From contig CM061238.1 in NCBI GenBank assembly GCA_030848705.1, forward strand, positions 61,605,133 through 61,669,132: a stretch of 64,000 nucleotides of DNA. Direction: 5' to 3'. A model generated the notes under the pieces. The model did not search any database, had not been told where the DNA came from, and saw only the letters and a program-made list of their open reading frames with translations. Within the stretch, counting starts at the first letter, position 1. Every line of letters begins with the position of its first letter. This DNA is from Heracleum sosnowskyi. Lineage: Eukaryota; Streptophyta; Magnoliopsida; Apiales; Apiaceae. Positions 12,248 through 26,038 of the stretch are shown piece by piece. The position numbers and the translations under genes were made by a program.

Positions 12248-15200
12248 TGTATAGCTCCCTTTATAGGTAAACGTAATCGGGCGTCCCCTGGTATCTGCTC
12301 CGATTCAGGCACGGACAGCTCCAAATGAAGTTTTCTGCAATTCTATAAACCCATAGGGTCAAACTACGAGAAAATATCCACAAAATGGCCCGCTTCAATT
12401 TTCCCCCATTATCCTTGTATAGCTCCCTTTAGAGGTAAACGTAATCGGGCATCCCCTGGTATCTGCTCCGATTCAGGCACGGACAGCTCCAAATGAAGTT
12501 TTCTGTAATTCAATAAACCCATAGGGTCAAACTACGAGAAAATATCCACAAAATTGCCCGCTTCAATTTTTCCCCATTTTCCATGTATAGCTCCCTTTAT
12601 AGGTAAACGTAATCGGGCGTCCCCTGGTATGTGCTCCGATTCAGGCACAGACAGCTGCAAATGAAGTTTTCTGCAATTCTATAAACCCATAGGGTCAAAC
12701 TACGGGAAAATATCCACAAAATGGACCGCTTCAATTTTCCCCCATTTTCCTTGTATAGCTCCCTTTAGAGGTAAACGTAATCGGGCGTCCCCTGGTATCT
12801 GCTCCGATTCAGGCACGGACAGCTCCAAATGAAGTTTTCTGTAATTCTATAAACCCATAGGGTCAAACTACGGGAAAATATCCACAAAATGGACCGCTTC
12901 AATTTTCCCCCATTTTCCTTGTATAGCTCCCTTTAGAGGTAAACGTAATCGGGCGTCCCCTGGTATCTGCTCCGATTCAGGCACGGACAGCTCCAAATGA
13001 AGTTTTCTGTAATTCTATAAACCCATAGGGTCAAACTACGGGAAAATATCCACAAAATGGACCGCTTCAATTTTCCCCCATTTTCCTTGTATAGCTCCCT
13101 TTAGAGGTAAACGTAATCGGGCGTCCCCTGGTATCTGCTCCGATTCAGGCACGGATAGCTCCAAATGAAGTTTTCTGCAATTCTATAAACCCATAGGGTC
13201 AAACTACGAGAAAATATCCACAAAATGGACCGCTTCAATTTTCTCCCATTTTCCTTGTATAGCTCTCTTTATAGGTAAACGTAATCGGGCGTCCCCTGGT
13301 ATCTGCTCCGATTCAGGCACGGACAGCTCCAAATGAAGTTTTCTGTAATTCTATAAACCCATAGGGTCAAACTACGAGAAAATATCCACAAAATGGCCCG
13401 CTTCAATTTTTCCCCATTTTCCTTGTATAGCTCCCTTTAGAGGTAAACGTAATCTGGCGTCCCCTGGTATCTGCTCCGATTCAGGCACGGACAGCTCCAA
13501 ATGAAGTTTTCTGCAATTCTATAAACCCATAGGGTCAAACTACGAGAAAATATCCACAAAATGGACCGCTTCAATTTTCCCCCATTTTCCTTGTATAGCT
13601 CTCTTTATAGGTAAACGTAATCGGGCGTCCCCTGGTATCTGCTCCGATTCAGGCACGGACAGCTCAAAATGAAGTTTTCTGTAATTCTATAAACAAATAG
13701 GGTCAAACTACGAGAAAATATCCACAAAATGGCCCGCTTCAATTTTTCCCCATTTTCCTTGTATAGCTCCCTTTATAGGTAAACGTAATCGGGCGTCCCC
13801 TGGTATCTGCTCCGATTCAGGCACGGACAGCTCCAAATGAAGTTTTCTGTAATTCTATAAACCCATAGGGTCAAACTACGAGAAAATATCCACAAAATGG
13901 ACCGCTTCAATTTTCCCCCATTTTCCTTGTATAGCTCCCTTTAGAGGTAAACGTAATCTGGCGTCCCCTGGTATCTGCTCCGATTCAGGCACGGACAGCT
14001 CCAAATGAAGTTTTCTGTAATTCTATAAACCCATAGGGTCAAACTACGAGAAAATATCCACAAAATGGCCCGCTTCAATTTTTCCCCATTTTCCATGTAT
14101 AGCTCCCTTTATAGGTAAACGTAATCGGGCGTCCCCTGATATCTGCTCCGATTCAGGCACGGACAGCTCCAAATGAAGTTTTCTGTGATTCTATAAACCC
14201 ATAGGGTCGAACTACGAGAAAATATCCACAAAATGGCCCGCTTCAATTTTTCCCCATTTTCCTTGTATAGCTCCCTTTAGAGGTAAACGTAATCGGGCGT
14301 CCCCTGGTATCTGCTCCGATTCAGGCACGGACAGCTCCAAATGAAGTTTTCTGTAATTCAATAAACCCATAGGGTCAAACTACGAGAAAATATCCACAAA
14401 ATTGCCCGCTTCAATTTTCCCCCATTTTCCATGTATAGCTCCCTTTATAGGTAAACGTAATCGGGCGTCCCCTGGTATGTGCTCCGATTCAGGCACAGAC
14501 AGCTTCAAATGAAGTTTTCTGCAATTCTATAAACCCATAGGGTCAAACTACGAGAAAATATCCACAAAATGGCCCGCTTCAATTTTTCCCCATTTTCCTT
14601 GTATAGCTCCCTTTATAGGTAAACGTAATCGGGCGTCCCCTGGTATCTGCTCCGATTCAGGCACGGACAGCTCCAAATGAAGTTTTCTGCAATTCTATAA
14701 ACCCATAGGGTCAAACTACGAGAAAATATCCACAAAATGGCCCGCTTCAATTTTCCCCCATTTTCCCTGTATAGCTCTCTTTAGAGGTAAACGTAATCGG
14801 GCGTCCCCTGGTATCTGCTCCGATTCAGGCACGGACAGCTCCAAATGAAGTTTTCTGTAATTCAATAAACCCATAGGGTCAAACTACGAGAAAATATCCA
14901 CAAAATTGCCCGCTTCAATTTTTCCCCATTTTCCATGTATAGCTCCCTTTATAGGTAAACGTAATCGGGCGTCCCCTGGTATGTGCTCCGATTCAGGCAC
15001 AGACAGCTTCAAATGAAGTTTTCTGCAATTCTATAAACCCATAGGGTCAAACTACGAGAAAATATCCACAAAATGGCCCGCTTCAATTTTTCCCCATTTT
15101 CCTTGTATAGCTCCCTTTAGGGGTAAACGTAATCGGGTGTCCCCTGGTATCTGCTCCGATTCAGGCACGGACAGCTCCAAATGAAGTTTTCTGTAATTCT

Positions 15201-17911
15201 ATAAACCCATAGGGTCAAACTACGAGAAAATATCCACAAAATGGACCGCTTCAATTTTCCCCCATTTTCCTTGTATAGCTCCCTTTATAGGTAAACGTAA
15301 TCGGGCGTCCCCTGGTATCTGCTCCGATTCAGGCACGGACAGCTCCAAATGAAGTTTTCTGCAATTCTATAAACCCATAGGGTCAAACTACGAGAAAATA
15401 TCCACAAAATGGCCCGCTTCAATTTTCCCCCATTTTCCTTGTATAGCTCCCTATAGAGGTAAACGTAATCGGGCGTCCCCTGGTATCTGCTCCGATTCAG
15501 GCACGGACAGCTCCAAATGAAGTTTTCTGTAATTCAATAAACCCATAGGGTCAAACTACGAGAAAATATCCACAAAATTGCCCGCTTCAATTTTTCCCCA
15601 TTTTCCATGTATAGCTCCCTTTATAGGTAAACGTAATCGGGCGTCCCCTGGTATGTGCTCCGATTCAGGCACAGACAGCTTCAAATGAAGTTTTCTGCAA
15701 TTCTATAAACCTATAGGGTCAAACTACGGGAAAATATCCACAAAATGGACCGCTTCAATTTTCCCCCATTTTCCTTGTATAGCTCCCTTTAGAGGTAAAC
15801 GTAATCGGGCGTCCCCTGGTATCTGCTCCAATTCAGGCACGGACAGCTCCAAATGAAGTTTTCTGTAATTCTATAAACCCATAGGGTCAAACTACGGGAA
15901 AATATCCACAAAATGGACCGCTTCACTTTTCCCCCATTTTCCTTGTATAGCTCCCTTTAGAGGTAAACGTAATCGGGCGTCCCCTGGTATCTGCTCCGAT
16001 TCAGGCACGGACAGCTCCAAATGAAGTTTTCTGTTATTCTATAAACCCATAGGGTCAAACTACCGGAAAATATCCACAAAATGGACCGCTTCAATTTTCC
16101 CCCATTTTCCTTTTATAGCTCCCTTTATAGGTAAACGTAATCGGGCGTCCCCTGGTATCTGCTCCGATTCAGGCACGGACAGCTCCAAATGAAGTTTTCT
16201 GCAATTCTATAAACCCATAGGGTCAAACTACGAGAAAATATCCACAAAATGGACCGCTTCAATTTTCCCCCATTATCCTTGTATAGCTCCCTTTAGAGGT
16301 AAACGTAATCGGGCGTCCCCTGGTATCTGCTCCGATTCAGGCACGGACAGCTCCAAATGAAGTTTTCTGTAATTCTATAAACCCATAGGGTCAAACTACG
16401 AGAAAATATCCACACAATTGCCCGCTTCAATTTTCCCCCATTTTCCCTGTATAGCTCTCTTTAGAGGTAAACGTAATCGGGCGTCCCCTGGTATCTGCTC
16501 CGATTCAGGCACGGACAGCTCCAAATGAAGTTTTCTGTAATTCAATAAACCCATAGGGTCAAACTACGAGAAAATATCCACAAAATTGTCCGCTTCAATT
16601 TTTCCCCATTTTCCATGTATAGCTCCCTTTATAGGTAAACGTAATCGGGCGTCCCCTGGTATGTGCTCCGATTCAGGCACAGACAGCTTCAAATGAAGTT
16701 TTCTGCAATTCTATAAACCCATAGGGTCAAACTACGAGAAAATATCCACAAAATGGCCCGCTTCAATTTTTCCCCATTTTCCTTGTATAGCTCCCTTTAG
16801 AGGTAAACGTAATCGGGCGTCCCCTGATATCTGCTCCGATTCAGGCACGGACAGCTCCAAATGAAGTTTTCTGTAATTCTATAAACAAATAGGGTCAAAC
16901 TACGAGAAAATATCCACAAAATGGCCCGCTTCAATTTTTCCCCATTTTCCTTGAATAGCTCCCTTTATAGGTAAACGTAATCGGGCGTCCCCTGGTATCT
17001 GCTCCGATTCAGGCACGGACAGCTCCAAATGAAGTTTTCTGTAATTCTATAAACCCATAGGGTCAAACTACGAGAAAATATCCACAAAATGGACCGCTTC
17101 AATTTTTCCCCATTTTCCTTGTATAGCTCCCTTTATAGGTAAACGTAATCGGGCGTCCCCTGGTATCTGCTCCGATTCAGGCACGGACAGCTCCAAATGA
17201 AGTTTTCTGCAATTCTATAAACCCAAAGGGTCAAACTACGAGAAAATATCCACAAAATGGCCCGCTTCAATTTTTCCCCATTTTCCTTGTATAGCTCCCT
17301 TTAGAGGTAAACGTAATCGGGCGTCCCCTGGTATCTGCTCCGATTCAGGCACGGACAGCTCCAAATGAAGTTTTCTGTAATTCAATAAACCCATAGGGTC
17401 AACTACGAGAAAATATCCACAAAATTGCCCGCTTCAATTTTCCCCCATTATCCTTGTATAGCTCCCTTTAGAGGTAAACGTAATCGGGCGTCCCCTGGTA
17501 TCTGCTCCGATTCAGGCACGGACAGCTCCAAATGAAGTTTTCTGTAATTCTATAAACCCATAGGGTCAAACTACGAGAAAATATCCACACAATTGCCCGC
17601 TTCAATTTTCCCCCATTTTCCCTGTATAGCTCTCTTTAGAGGTAAACGTAATCGGGCGTCCCCTGGTATCTGCTCCGATTCAGGCACGGACAGCTCCAAA
17701 TGAAGTTTTCTGTAATTCAATAAACCCATAGGGTCAAACTACGAGAAAATATCCACAAAATTGCCCGCTTCAATTTTTCCCCATTTTCCATGTATAGCTC
17801 CCTTTATAGGTAAACGTAATCGGGCGTCCCCTGGTATGTGCTCCGATTCAGGCACAGACAGCTTCAAATGAAGTTTTCTGCAATTCTATAAACCCATAGG
17901 GTCAAACTACG
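12248..17911. repeat. Segmental duplication, copy 2 (5,664 bp)
   Basis: This is the partner of 6,369-12,032 at +5,879 bp. All the private variants listed for copy 1 are found at the shifted positions, including CCTATAGG (15,710), CTACCGG (about 16,061), CCTTGAATAG (about 16,951) and the 1-nt deletion GGTCAACTAC (17,397). I found no substitution between the copies in the lines compared, which points to a recent event or ongoing homogenisation. Confidence 0.9.
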
Positions 17912-18574
17912 AGAAAATATCCACAAAATGGCCCGCTTCAATTTTTCCCCATTTTCCTTGTATAGCTCCCTTTAGAGGTAAACGTAATCGGGCGTCCCCT
18001 GATATCTGCTCCGATTCAGGCACGGACAGCTCCAAATGAAGTTTTCTGTAATTCTATAAACAAATAGGGTCAAACTACGAGAAAATATCCACAAAATGGC
18101 CCGCTTCAATTTTTCCCCATTTTCCTTGAATAGCTCCCTTTATAGGTAAACGTAATCGGGCGTCCCCTGGTATCTGCTCCGATTCAGGCACGGACAGCTC
18201 CAAATGAAGTTTTCTGTAATTCTATAAACCCATAGGGTCAAACTACGAGAAAATATCCACAAAATGGACCGCTTCAATTTTTCCCCATTTTCCTTGTATA
18301 GCTCCCTTTATAGGTAAACGTAATCGGGCGTCCCCTGGTATCTGCTCCGATTCAGGCACGGACAGCTCCAAATGAAGTTTTCTGCAATTCTATAAACCCA
18401 AAGGGTCAAACTACGAGAAAATATCCACAAAATGGCCCGCTTCAATTTTTCCCCATTTTCCTTGTATAGCTCCCTTTAGAGGTAAACGTAATCGGGCGTC
18501 CCCTGGTATCTGCTCCGATTCAGGCACGGACAGCTCCAAATGAAGTTTTCTGTAATTCAATAAACCCATAGGGT
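17765..18574. repeat. Third copy of an 810-bp part of the duplicated block
   Basis: It matches 16,590-17,399 at an offset of 1,175 bp (seven monomers minus 1) and 10,711-11,520 at a longer offset. The shared rare marker is CCTTGAATAG (11,073, 16,953 and 18,128). Identity starts after the C/T difference at 17,764 and 16,589. It ends at the CAAC deletion, which this copy lacks (it reads CAAACTAC). The base is therefore likely to have been lost in the source before the 5.88-kb duplication, or this copy was repaired. Confidence 0.8.
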
Positions 18575-18602
18575 CAAACTACGAGAAAATATCCACAAAA
18601 TT

Positions 18603-21600
18603 GCCCGCTTCAATTTTCCCCCATTTTCCTTGTATAGCTCCCTTTATAGGTAAACGTAATCGGGCGTCCCCTGGTATCTGCTCCGATTCAGGCACGGACA
18701 GCTCCAAATGAAGTTTTCTGTAATTCAATAAACCCATAGGGTCAAACTACGAGAAAATATCCACAAAATTGCCCGCTTCAATTTTTCCCCATTTTCCATG
18801 TATAGCTCCCTTTATAGGTAAACGTAATCGGGCGTCCCTTGGTATGTGCTCCGATTCAGGCACAGACAGCTTCAAATGAAGTTTTCTGCAATTCTATAAA
18901 CCCATAGGGTCAAACTACGGGAAAATATCCACAAAATGGACCGCTTCAATTTTCCCCCATTTTCCTTGTATAGCTCCCTTTAGAGGTAAACGTAATCGGG
19001 TGTCCCCTGGTATCTGCTCCGATTCAGGCACGGACAGCTCCAAATGAAGTTTTCTGTAATTCTATAAACCCATAGGGTCAAACTACGGGAAAATATCCAC
19101 AAAATGGACCGCTTCAATTTTCCCCCATTTTCCTTGTATAGCTCCCTTTAGAGGTAAACGTAATCGGGCGTGCCCTGGTATCTGCTCCGATTCAGGCACG
19201 GACAGCTCCAAATGAAGTTTTCTGTAATTCTATAAACCCATAGGGTCAAACTACGGGAAAATATCCACAAAATGGACCGCTTCAATTTTCCCCCATTTTC
19301 CTTGTATAGCTCCCTTTAGAGGTAAACGTAATCGGGCGTCCCCTGGTATCTGCTCCGATTCAGGCACGGAGAGCTCCAAATGAAGTTTTCTGCAATTCTA
19401 TAAACCCATAGGGTCAAACTACGAGAAAATATCCACAAAATGGACCGCTTCAATTTTCCCCCATTTTCCTTGTATAGCTCCCTTTAGAGGTAAACGTAAT
19501 CGGGCGTCCCCTGGTATCTGCTCCGATTTAGGCACGGAGAGCTCCAAATGAAGTTTTCTGTAATTCTATAAACCCATAGGGTCAAACTACGAGAAAATAT
19601 CCACAAAATGGCCCGCTTCAATTTTTCCCCATTTTCCTTGTATAGCTTCCTTTAGAGGTAAACGTAATCGGGCGTCCCCTGATATCTGCTCCGATTCAGG
19701 CACGGACAGCTCCAAATGAAGTTTTCTGTAATTCTATAAACAAATAGGGTCAAACTACGAGAAAATATCCACAAAATGGCCCGCTTCAATTTTTCCCCAT
19801 TTTCCTTGTATAGCTCCCTTTATAGGTAAACGTAATCGGGTGTCCCCTGGTATCTGCTCCGATTCAGGCACGGACAGCTCCAAATGAAGTTTTCTGTAAT
19901 TCTATAAACCCATAGGGTCAAACTACGAGAAAATATCCACAAAATGGACCGCTTCAATTTTCCCCCATTTTCCTTGTATAGCTCCCTTTAGAGGTAAACG
20001 TAATCTGGCGTCCCCTGGTATCTGCTCCGATTCAGGCACGGACAGCTCCAAATGAAGTTTTCTGTAATTCTATAAACCCATAGGGTCAAACTACGAGAAA
20101 ATATCCACAAAATGGCCCGCTTCAATTTTTCCCCATTTTCCTTGTATAGCTCCCTTTATAGGTAAACGTAATCGGGCGTCCCCTGGTATCTGCTCCGATT
20201 CAGGCACGGACAGCTCCAAATGAAGTTTTCTGTAATTCTATAAACCCATAGGGTCAAACTACGAGAAAATATCCACAAAATGGCCCGCTTCAATTTTCCC
20301 CCATTTTCCTTGTATAGCTCCCTTTATAGGTAAACGTAATCGGGCGTCCCCTGGTATCTGCTCCGATTCAGGCACGGACAGCTCCAAATGAAGTTTTCTG
20401 TAATTCAATAAACCCATAGGGTCAAACTACGAGAAAATATCCACAAAATTGCCCGCTTCAATTTTTCCCCATTTTCCATGTATAGCTCCCTTTATAGGTA
20501 AACGTAATCGGGCGTCCCTTGGTATGTGCTCCGATTCAGGCACAGACAGCTTCAAATGAAGTTTTCTGCAATTCTATAAACCCATAGGGTCAAACTACGG
20601 GAAAATATCCACAAAATGGACCGCTTCAATTTTCCCCCATTTTCCTTGTATAGCTCCCTTTAGAGGTAAACGTAATCGGGTGTCCCCTGGTATCTGCTCC
20701 GATTCAGGCACGGACAGCTCCAAATGAAGTTTTCTGTAATTCTATAAACCCATAGGGTCAAACTACGGGAAAATATCCAGAAAATGGACCGCTTCAATTT
20801 TCCCCCATTTTCCTTGTATAGCTCCCTTTAGAGGTAAACGTAATCGGGCGTGCCCTGGTATCTGCTCCGATTCAGGCACGGACAGCTCCAAATGAAGTTT
20901 TCTGTAATTCTATAAACCCATAGGGTCAAATTACGGGAAAATATCCACAAAATGGACCGCTTCAATTTTCCCCCATTTTCCTTGTATAGCTCCCTTTAGA
21001 GGTAAACGTAATCGGGCGTCCCCTGGTATCTGCTCCGATTCAGGCACGGAGAGCTCCAAATGAAGTTTTCTGCAATTCTATAAACCCATAGGGTCAAACT
21101 ACGAGAAAATATCCACAAAATGGACCGCTTCAATTTTCCCCCATTTTCCTTGTATAGCTCCCTTTAGAGGTAAACGTAATCGGGCGTCCCCTGGTATCTG
21201 CTCCGATTTAGGCACGGAGAGCTCCAAATGAAGTTTTCTGTAATTCTATAAACCCATAGGGTCAAACTACGAGAAAATATCCACAAAATGGCCCGCTTCA
21301 ATTTTTCCCCATTTTCCTTGTATAGCTTCCTTTAGAGGTAAACGTAATCGGGCGTCCCCTGATATCTGCTCCGATTCAGGCACGGACAGCTCCAAATGAA
21401 GTTTTCTGTAATTCTATAAACAAATAGGGTCAAACTACGAGAAAATATCCACAAAATGGCCCGCTTCAATTTTTCCCCATTTTCCTTGTATAGCTCCCTT
21501 TATAGGTAAACGTAATCGGGTGTCCCCTGGTATCTGCTCCGATTCAGGCACGGACAGCTCCAAATGAAGTTTTCTGTAATTCTATAAACCCATAGGGTCA

Positions 21601-22006
21601 AACTACGAGAAAATATCCACAAAATGGACCGCTTCAATTTTCCCCCATTTTCCTTGTATAGCTCCCTTTAGAGGTAAACGTAATCTGGCGTCCCCTGGTA
21701 TCTGCTCCGATTCAGGCACGGACAGCTCCAAATGAAGTTTTCTGTAATTCTATAAACCCATAGGGTCAAACTACGAGAAAATATCCACAAAATGGCCCGC
21801 TTCAATTTTTCCCCATTTTCCTTGTATAGCTCCCTTTATAGGTAAACGTAATCGGGCGTCCCCTGGTATCTGCTCCGATTCAGGCACGGACAGCTCCAAA
21901 TGAAGTTTTCTGTAATTCTATAAACCCATAGGGTCAAACTACGAGAAAATATCCACAAAATGGCCCGCTTCAATTTTCCCCCATTTTCCTTGTATAGCTC
22001 CCTTTA
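18603..22006. repeat. Tandem 10-mer HOR, period 1,680 bp, two copies
   Basis: 18,603-20,326 matches 20,283-22,006 at offset 1,680 (10 x 168). Markers are the GGCGTCCCTT monomer (18,831 and 20,511), CGTGCCCTGG (19,170 and 20,850), GATTTAGG (about 19,525 and 21,205) and TAGCTTCC (about 19,645 and 21,325). Private changes exist only in the second copy: ATCCAGAAAA near 20,776 and AAATTACGG near 20,928. The second is also in the copy near 26,640. Confidence 0.86.
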
Positions 22007-25000
22007 GAGGTAAACGTAATCGGGCGTCCCCTGGTATGTGCTCTGATTCAGGCACGGACAGCTCCAAATGAAGTTTTCTGTAATTCAATAAACCCATAGG
22101 ATCAAACTACGAGAAAATATCCACAAAATTGCCCGCTTCAATTTTTCCCCATTTTCCATGTATAGCTCCCTTTATAGGTAAACGTAATCGGGCGTCCCCT
22201 GGTATGTGCTCCGATTCAGGCACAGACAGCTGCAAATGAAGTTTTCTGCAATTCTATAAACCCATAGGGTCAAACTACGAGAAAATATCCACAAAATTGC
22301 CCGCTTCAATTTTCCCCCATTTTCCTTGTATAGCTCCCTTTATAGGTAAACGTAATCGGGCGTCCCCTGGTATCTGCTCCGATTCAGGCACGGACATCTC
22401 CAAATGAAGTTTTCTGTAATTCAATAAACCCATAGGGTCAAACTACGAGAAAATATCCACAAAATTGCCCGCTTCAATTTTTCCCCATTTTCCATGTATA
22501 GCTCCCTTTATAGGTAAACGTAATCGGGCGTCCCTTGGTATGTGCTCCGATTCAGGCACAGACAGCTTCAAATGAAGTTTTCTGTAATTCTATAAACCCA
22601 TAGGGTCAAACTACGGGAAAATATCCACAAAATGGACCGCTTCAATTTTCCCCCATTTTCCTTGTATAGCTCCCTTTAGAGGTAAACGTAATCGGGCGTC
22701 CCCTGGTATCTGCTCCGATTCAGGCACGGACAGCTCCAAATGAAGTTTTCTGTAATTCTATAAACCCATAGGGTCAAACTACGGGAAAATATCCACAAAA
22801 TGGACCGCTTCAATTTTCCCCCATTTTCCTTGTATAGCTCCCTTTAGAGGTAAACGTAATCGGGCGTCCCCTGGTATCTGCTCCGATTCAGGCACGGACA
22901 GCTCCAAATGAAGTTTTCTGTAATTCTATAAACCCATAGGGTCAAACTACGGGAAAATATCCACAAAATGGACCGCTTCAATTTTCCCCCATTTTCCTTG
23001 TATAGCTCCCTTTAGAGGTAAACGTAATCGGGCGTCCCCTGGTATCTGCTCCGATTCAGGCACGGAGAGCTCCAAATGAAGTTTTCTGCAATTCTATAAA
23101 CCCATAGGGTCAAACTACGAGAAAATATCCACAAAATGGACCGCTTCAATTTTCCCCCATTTTCCTTGTATAGCTCCCTTTAGAGGTAAACGTAATCGGG
23201 CGTCCCCTGGTATCTGCTCCGATTTAGGCACGGAGAGCTCCAAATGAAGTTTTCTGTAATTCTATAAACCCATAGGGTCAAACTACGAGAAAATATCCAC
23301 AAAATGGCCCGCTTCAATTTTTCCCCATTTTCCTTGTATAGCTTCCTTTAGAGGTAAACGTAATCGGGCGTCCCCTGATATCTGCTCCGATTCAGGCACG
23401 GACAGCTCCAAATGAAGTTTTCTGTAATTCTATAAACAAATAGGGTCAAACTACGAGAAAATATCCACAAAATGGCCCGCTTCAATTTTTCCCCATTTTC
23501 CTTGTATAGCTCCCTTTATAGGTAAACGTAATCGGGTGTCCCCTGGTATCTGCTCCGATTCAGGCACGGACAGCTCCAAATGAAGTTTTCTGTAATTCTA
23601 TAAACCCATAGGGTCAAACTACGAGAAAATATCCACAAAATGGACCGCTTCAATTTTCCCCCATTTTCCTTGTATAGCTCCCTTTAGAGGTAAACGTAAT
23701 CTGGCGTCCCCTGGTATCTGCTCCGATTCAGGCACGGACAGCTCCAAATGAAGTTTTCTGTAATTCTATAAACCCATAGGGTCAAACTACGAGAAAATAT
23801 CCACAAAATGGCCCGCTTCAATTTTTCCCCATTTTCCTTGTATAGCTCCCTTTATAGGTAAACGTAATCGGGCGTCCCCTGGTATCTGCTCCGATTCAGG
23901 CACGGACAGCTCCAAATGAAGTTTTCTGTAATTCTATAAACCCATAGGGTCAAACTACGAGAAAATATCCACAAAATGGCCCGCTTCAATTTTCCCCCAT
24001 TTTCCTTGTATAGCTCCCTTTAGAGGTAAACGTAATCGGGCGTCCCCTGGTATGTGCTCTGATTCAGGCACGGACAGCTCCAAATGAAGTTTTCTGTAAT
24101 TCAATAAACCCATAGGATCAAACTACGAGAAAATATCCACAAAATTGCCCGCTTCAATTTTTCCCCATTTTCCATGTATAGCTCCCTTTATAGGTAAACG
24201 TAATCGGGCGTCCCCTGGTATGTGCTCCGATTCAGGCACAGACAGCTGCAAATGAAGTTTTCTGCAATTCTATAAACCCATAGGGTCAAACTACGAGAAA
24301 ATATCCACAAAATTGCCCGCTTCAATTTTCCCCCATTTTCCTTGTATAGCTCCCTTTATAGGTAAACGTAATCGGGCGTCCCCTGGTATCTGCTCCGATT
24401 CAGGCACGGACATCTCCAAATGAAGTTTTCTGTAATTCAATAAACCCATAGGGTCAAACTACGAGAAAATATCCACAAAATTGCCCGCTTCAATTTTTCC
24501 CCATTTTCCATGTATAGCTCCCTTTATAGGTAAACGTAATCGGGCGTCCCTTGGTATGTGCTCCGATTCAGGCACAGACAGCTTCAAATGAAGTTTTCTG
24601 TAATTCTATAAACCCATAGGGTCAAACTACGGGAAAATATCCACAAAATGGACCGCTTCAATTTTCCCCCATTTTCCTTGTATAGCTCCCTTTAGAGGTA
24701 AACGTAATCGGGCGTCCCCTGGTATCTGCTCCGATTCAGGCACGGACAGCTCCAAATGAAGTTTTCTGTAATTCTATAAACCCATAGGGTCAAACTACGG
24801 GAAAATATCCACAAAATGGACCGCTTCAATTTTCCCCCATTTTCCTTGTATAGCTCCCTTTAGAGGTAAACGTAATCGGGCGTCCCCTGGTATCTGCTCC
24901 GATTCAGGCACGGACAGCTCCAAATGAAGTTTTCTGTAATTCTATAAACCCATAGGGTCAAACTACGGGAAAATATCCACAAAATGGACCGCTTCAATTT

Positions 25001-26038
25001 TCCCCCATTTTCCTTGTATAGCTCCCTTTAGAGGTAAACGTAATCGGGCGTCCCCTGGTATCTGCTCCGATTCAGGCACGGAGAGCTCCAAATGAAGTTT
25101 TCTGCAATTCTATAAACCCATAGGGTCAAACTACGAGAAAATATCCACAAAATGGACCGCTTCAATTTTCCCCCATTTTCCTTGTATAGCTCCCTTTAGA
25201 GGTAAACGTAATCGGGCGTCCCCTGGTATCTGCTCCGATTTAGGCACGGAGAGCTCCAAATGAAGTTTTCTGTAATTCTATAAACCCATAGGGTCAAACT
25301 ACGAGAAAATATCCACAAAATGGCCCGCTTCAATTTTTCCCCATTTTCCTTGTATAGCTTCCTTTAGAGGTAAACGTAATCGGGCGTCCCCTGATATCTG
25401 CTCCGATTCAGGCACGGACAGCTCCAAATGAAGTTTTCTGTAATTCTATAAACAAATAGGGTCAAACTACGAGAAAATATCCACAAAATGGCCCGCTTCA
25501 ATTTTTCCCCATTTTCCTTGTATAGCTCCCTTTATAGGTAAACGTAATCGGGTGTCCCCTGGTATCTGCTCCGATTCAGGCACGGACAGCTCCAAATGAA
25601 GTTTTCTGTAATTCTATAAACCCATAGGGTCAAACTACGAGAAAATATCCACAAAATGGACCGCTTCAATTTTCCCCCATTTTCCTTGTATAGCTCCCTT
25701 TAGAGGTAAACGTAATCTGGCGTCCCCTGGTATCTGCTCCGATTCAGGCACGGACAGCTCCAAATGAAGTTTTCTGTAATTCTATAAACCCATAGGGTCA
25801 AACTACGAGAAAATATCCACAAAATGGCCCGCTTCAATTTTTCCCCATTTTCCTTGTATAGCTCCCTTTATAGGTAAACGTAATCGGGCGTCCCCTGGTA
25901 TCTGCTCCGATTCAGGCACGGACAGCTCCAAATGAAGTTTTCTGTAATTCTATAAACCCATAGGGTCAAACTACGAGAAAATATCCACAAAATGGCCCGC
26001 TTCAATTTTCCCCCATTTTCCTTGTATAGCTCCCTTTA
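20934..26038. repeat. Tandem 12-mer HOR, period 2,016 bp, about 2.5 copies
   Basis: 20,934-24,022 matches 22,950-26,038 at offset 2,016 (12 x 168). Markers are GTGCTCTGATT followed by CCCATAGGATC (about 22,038 and 24,054), GACAGCTGC (22,230 and 24,246) and GGACATCTCC (about 22,393 and 24,409). Compared with the adjoining 10-mer, two monomers have been added per unit. This records a local change of HOR length. Confidence 0.85.
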
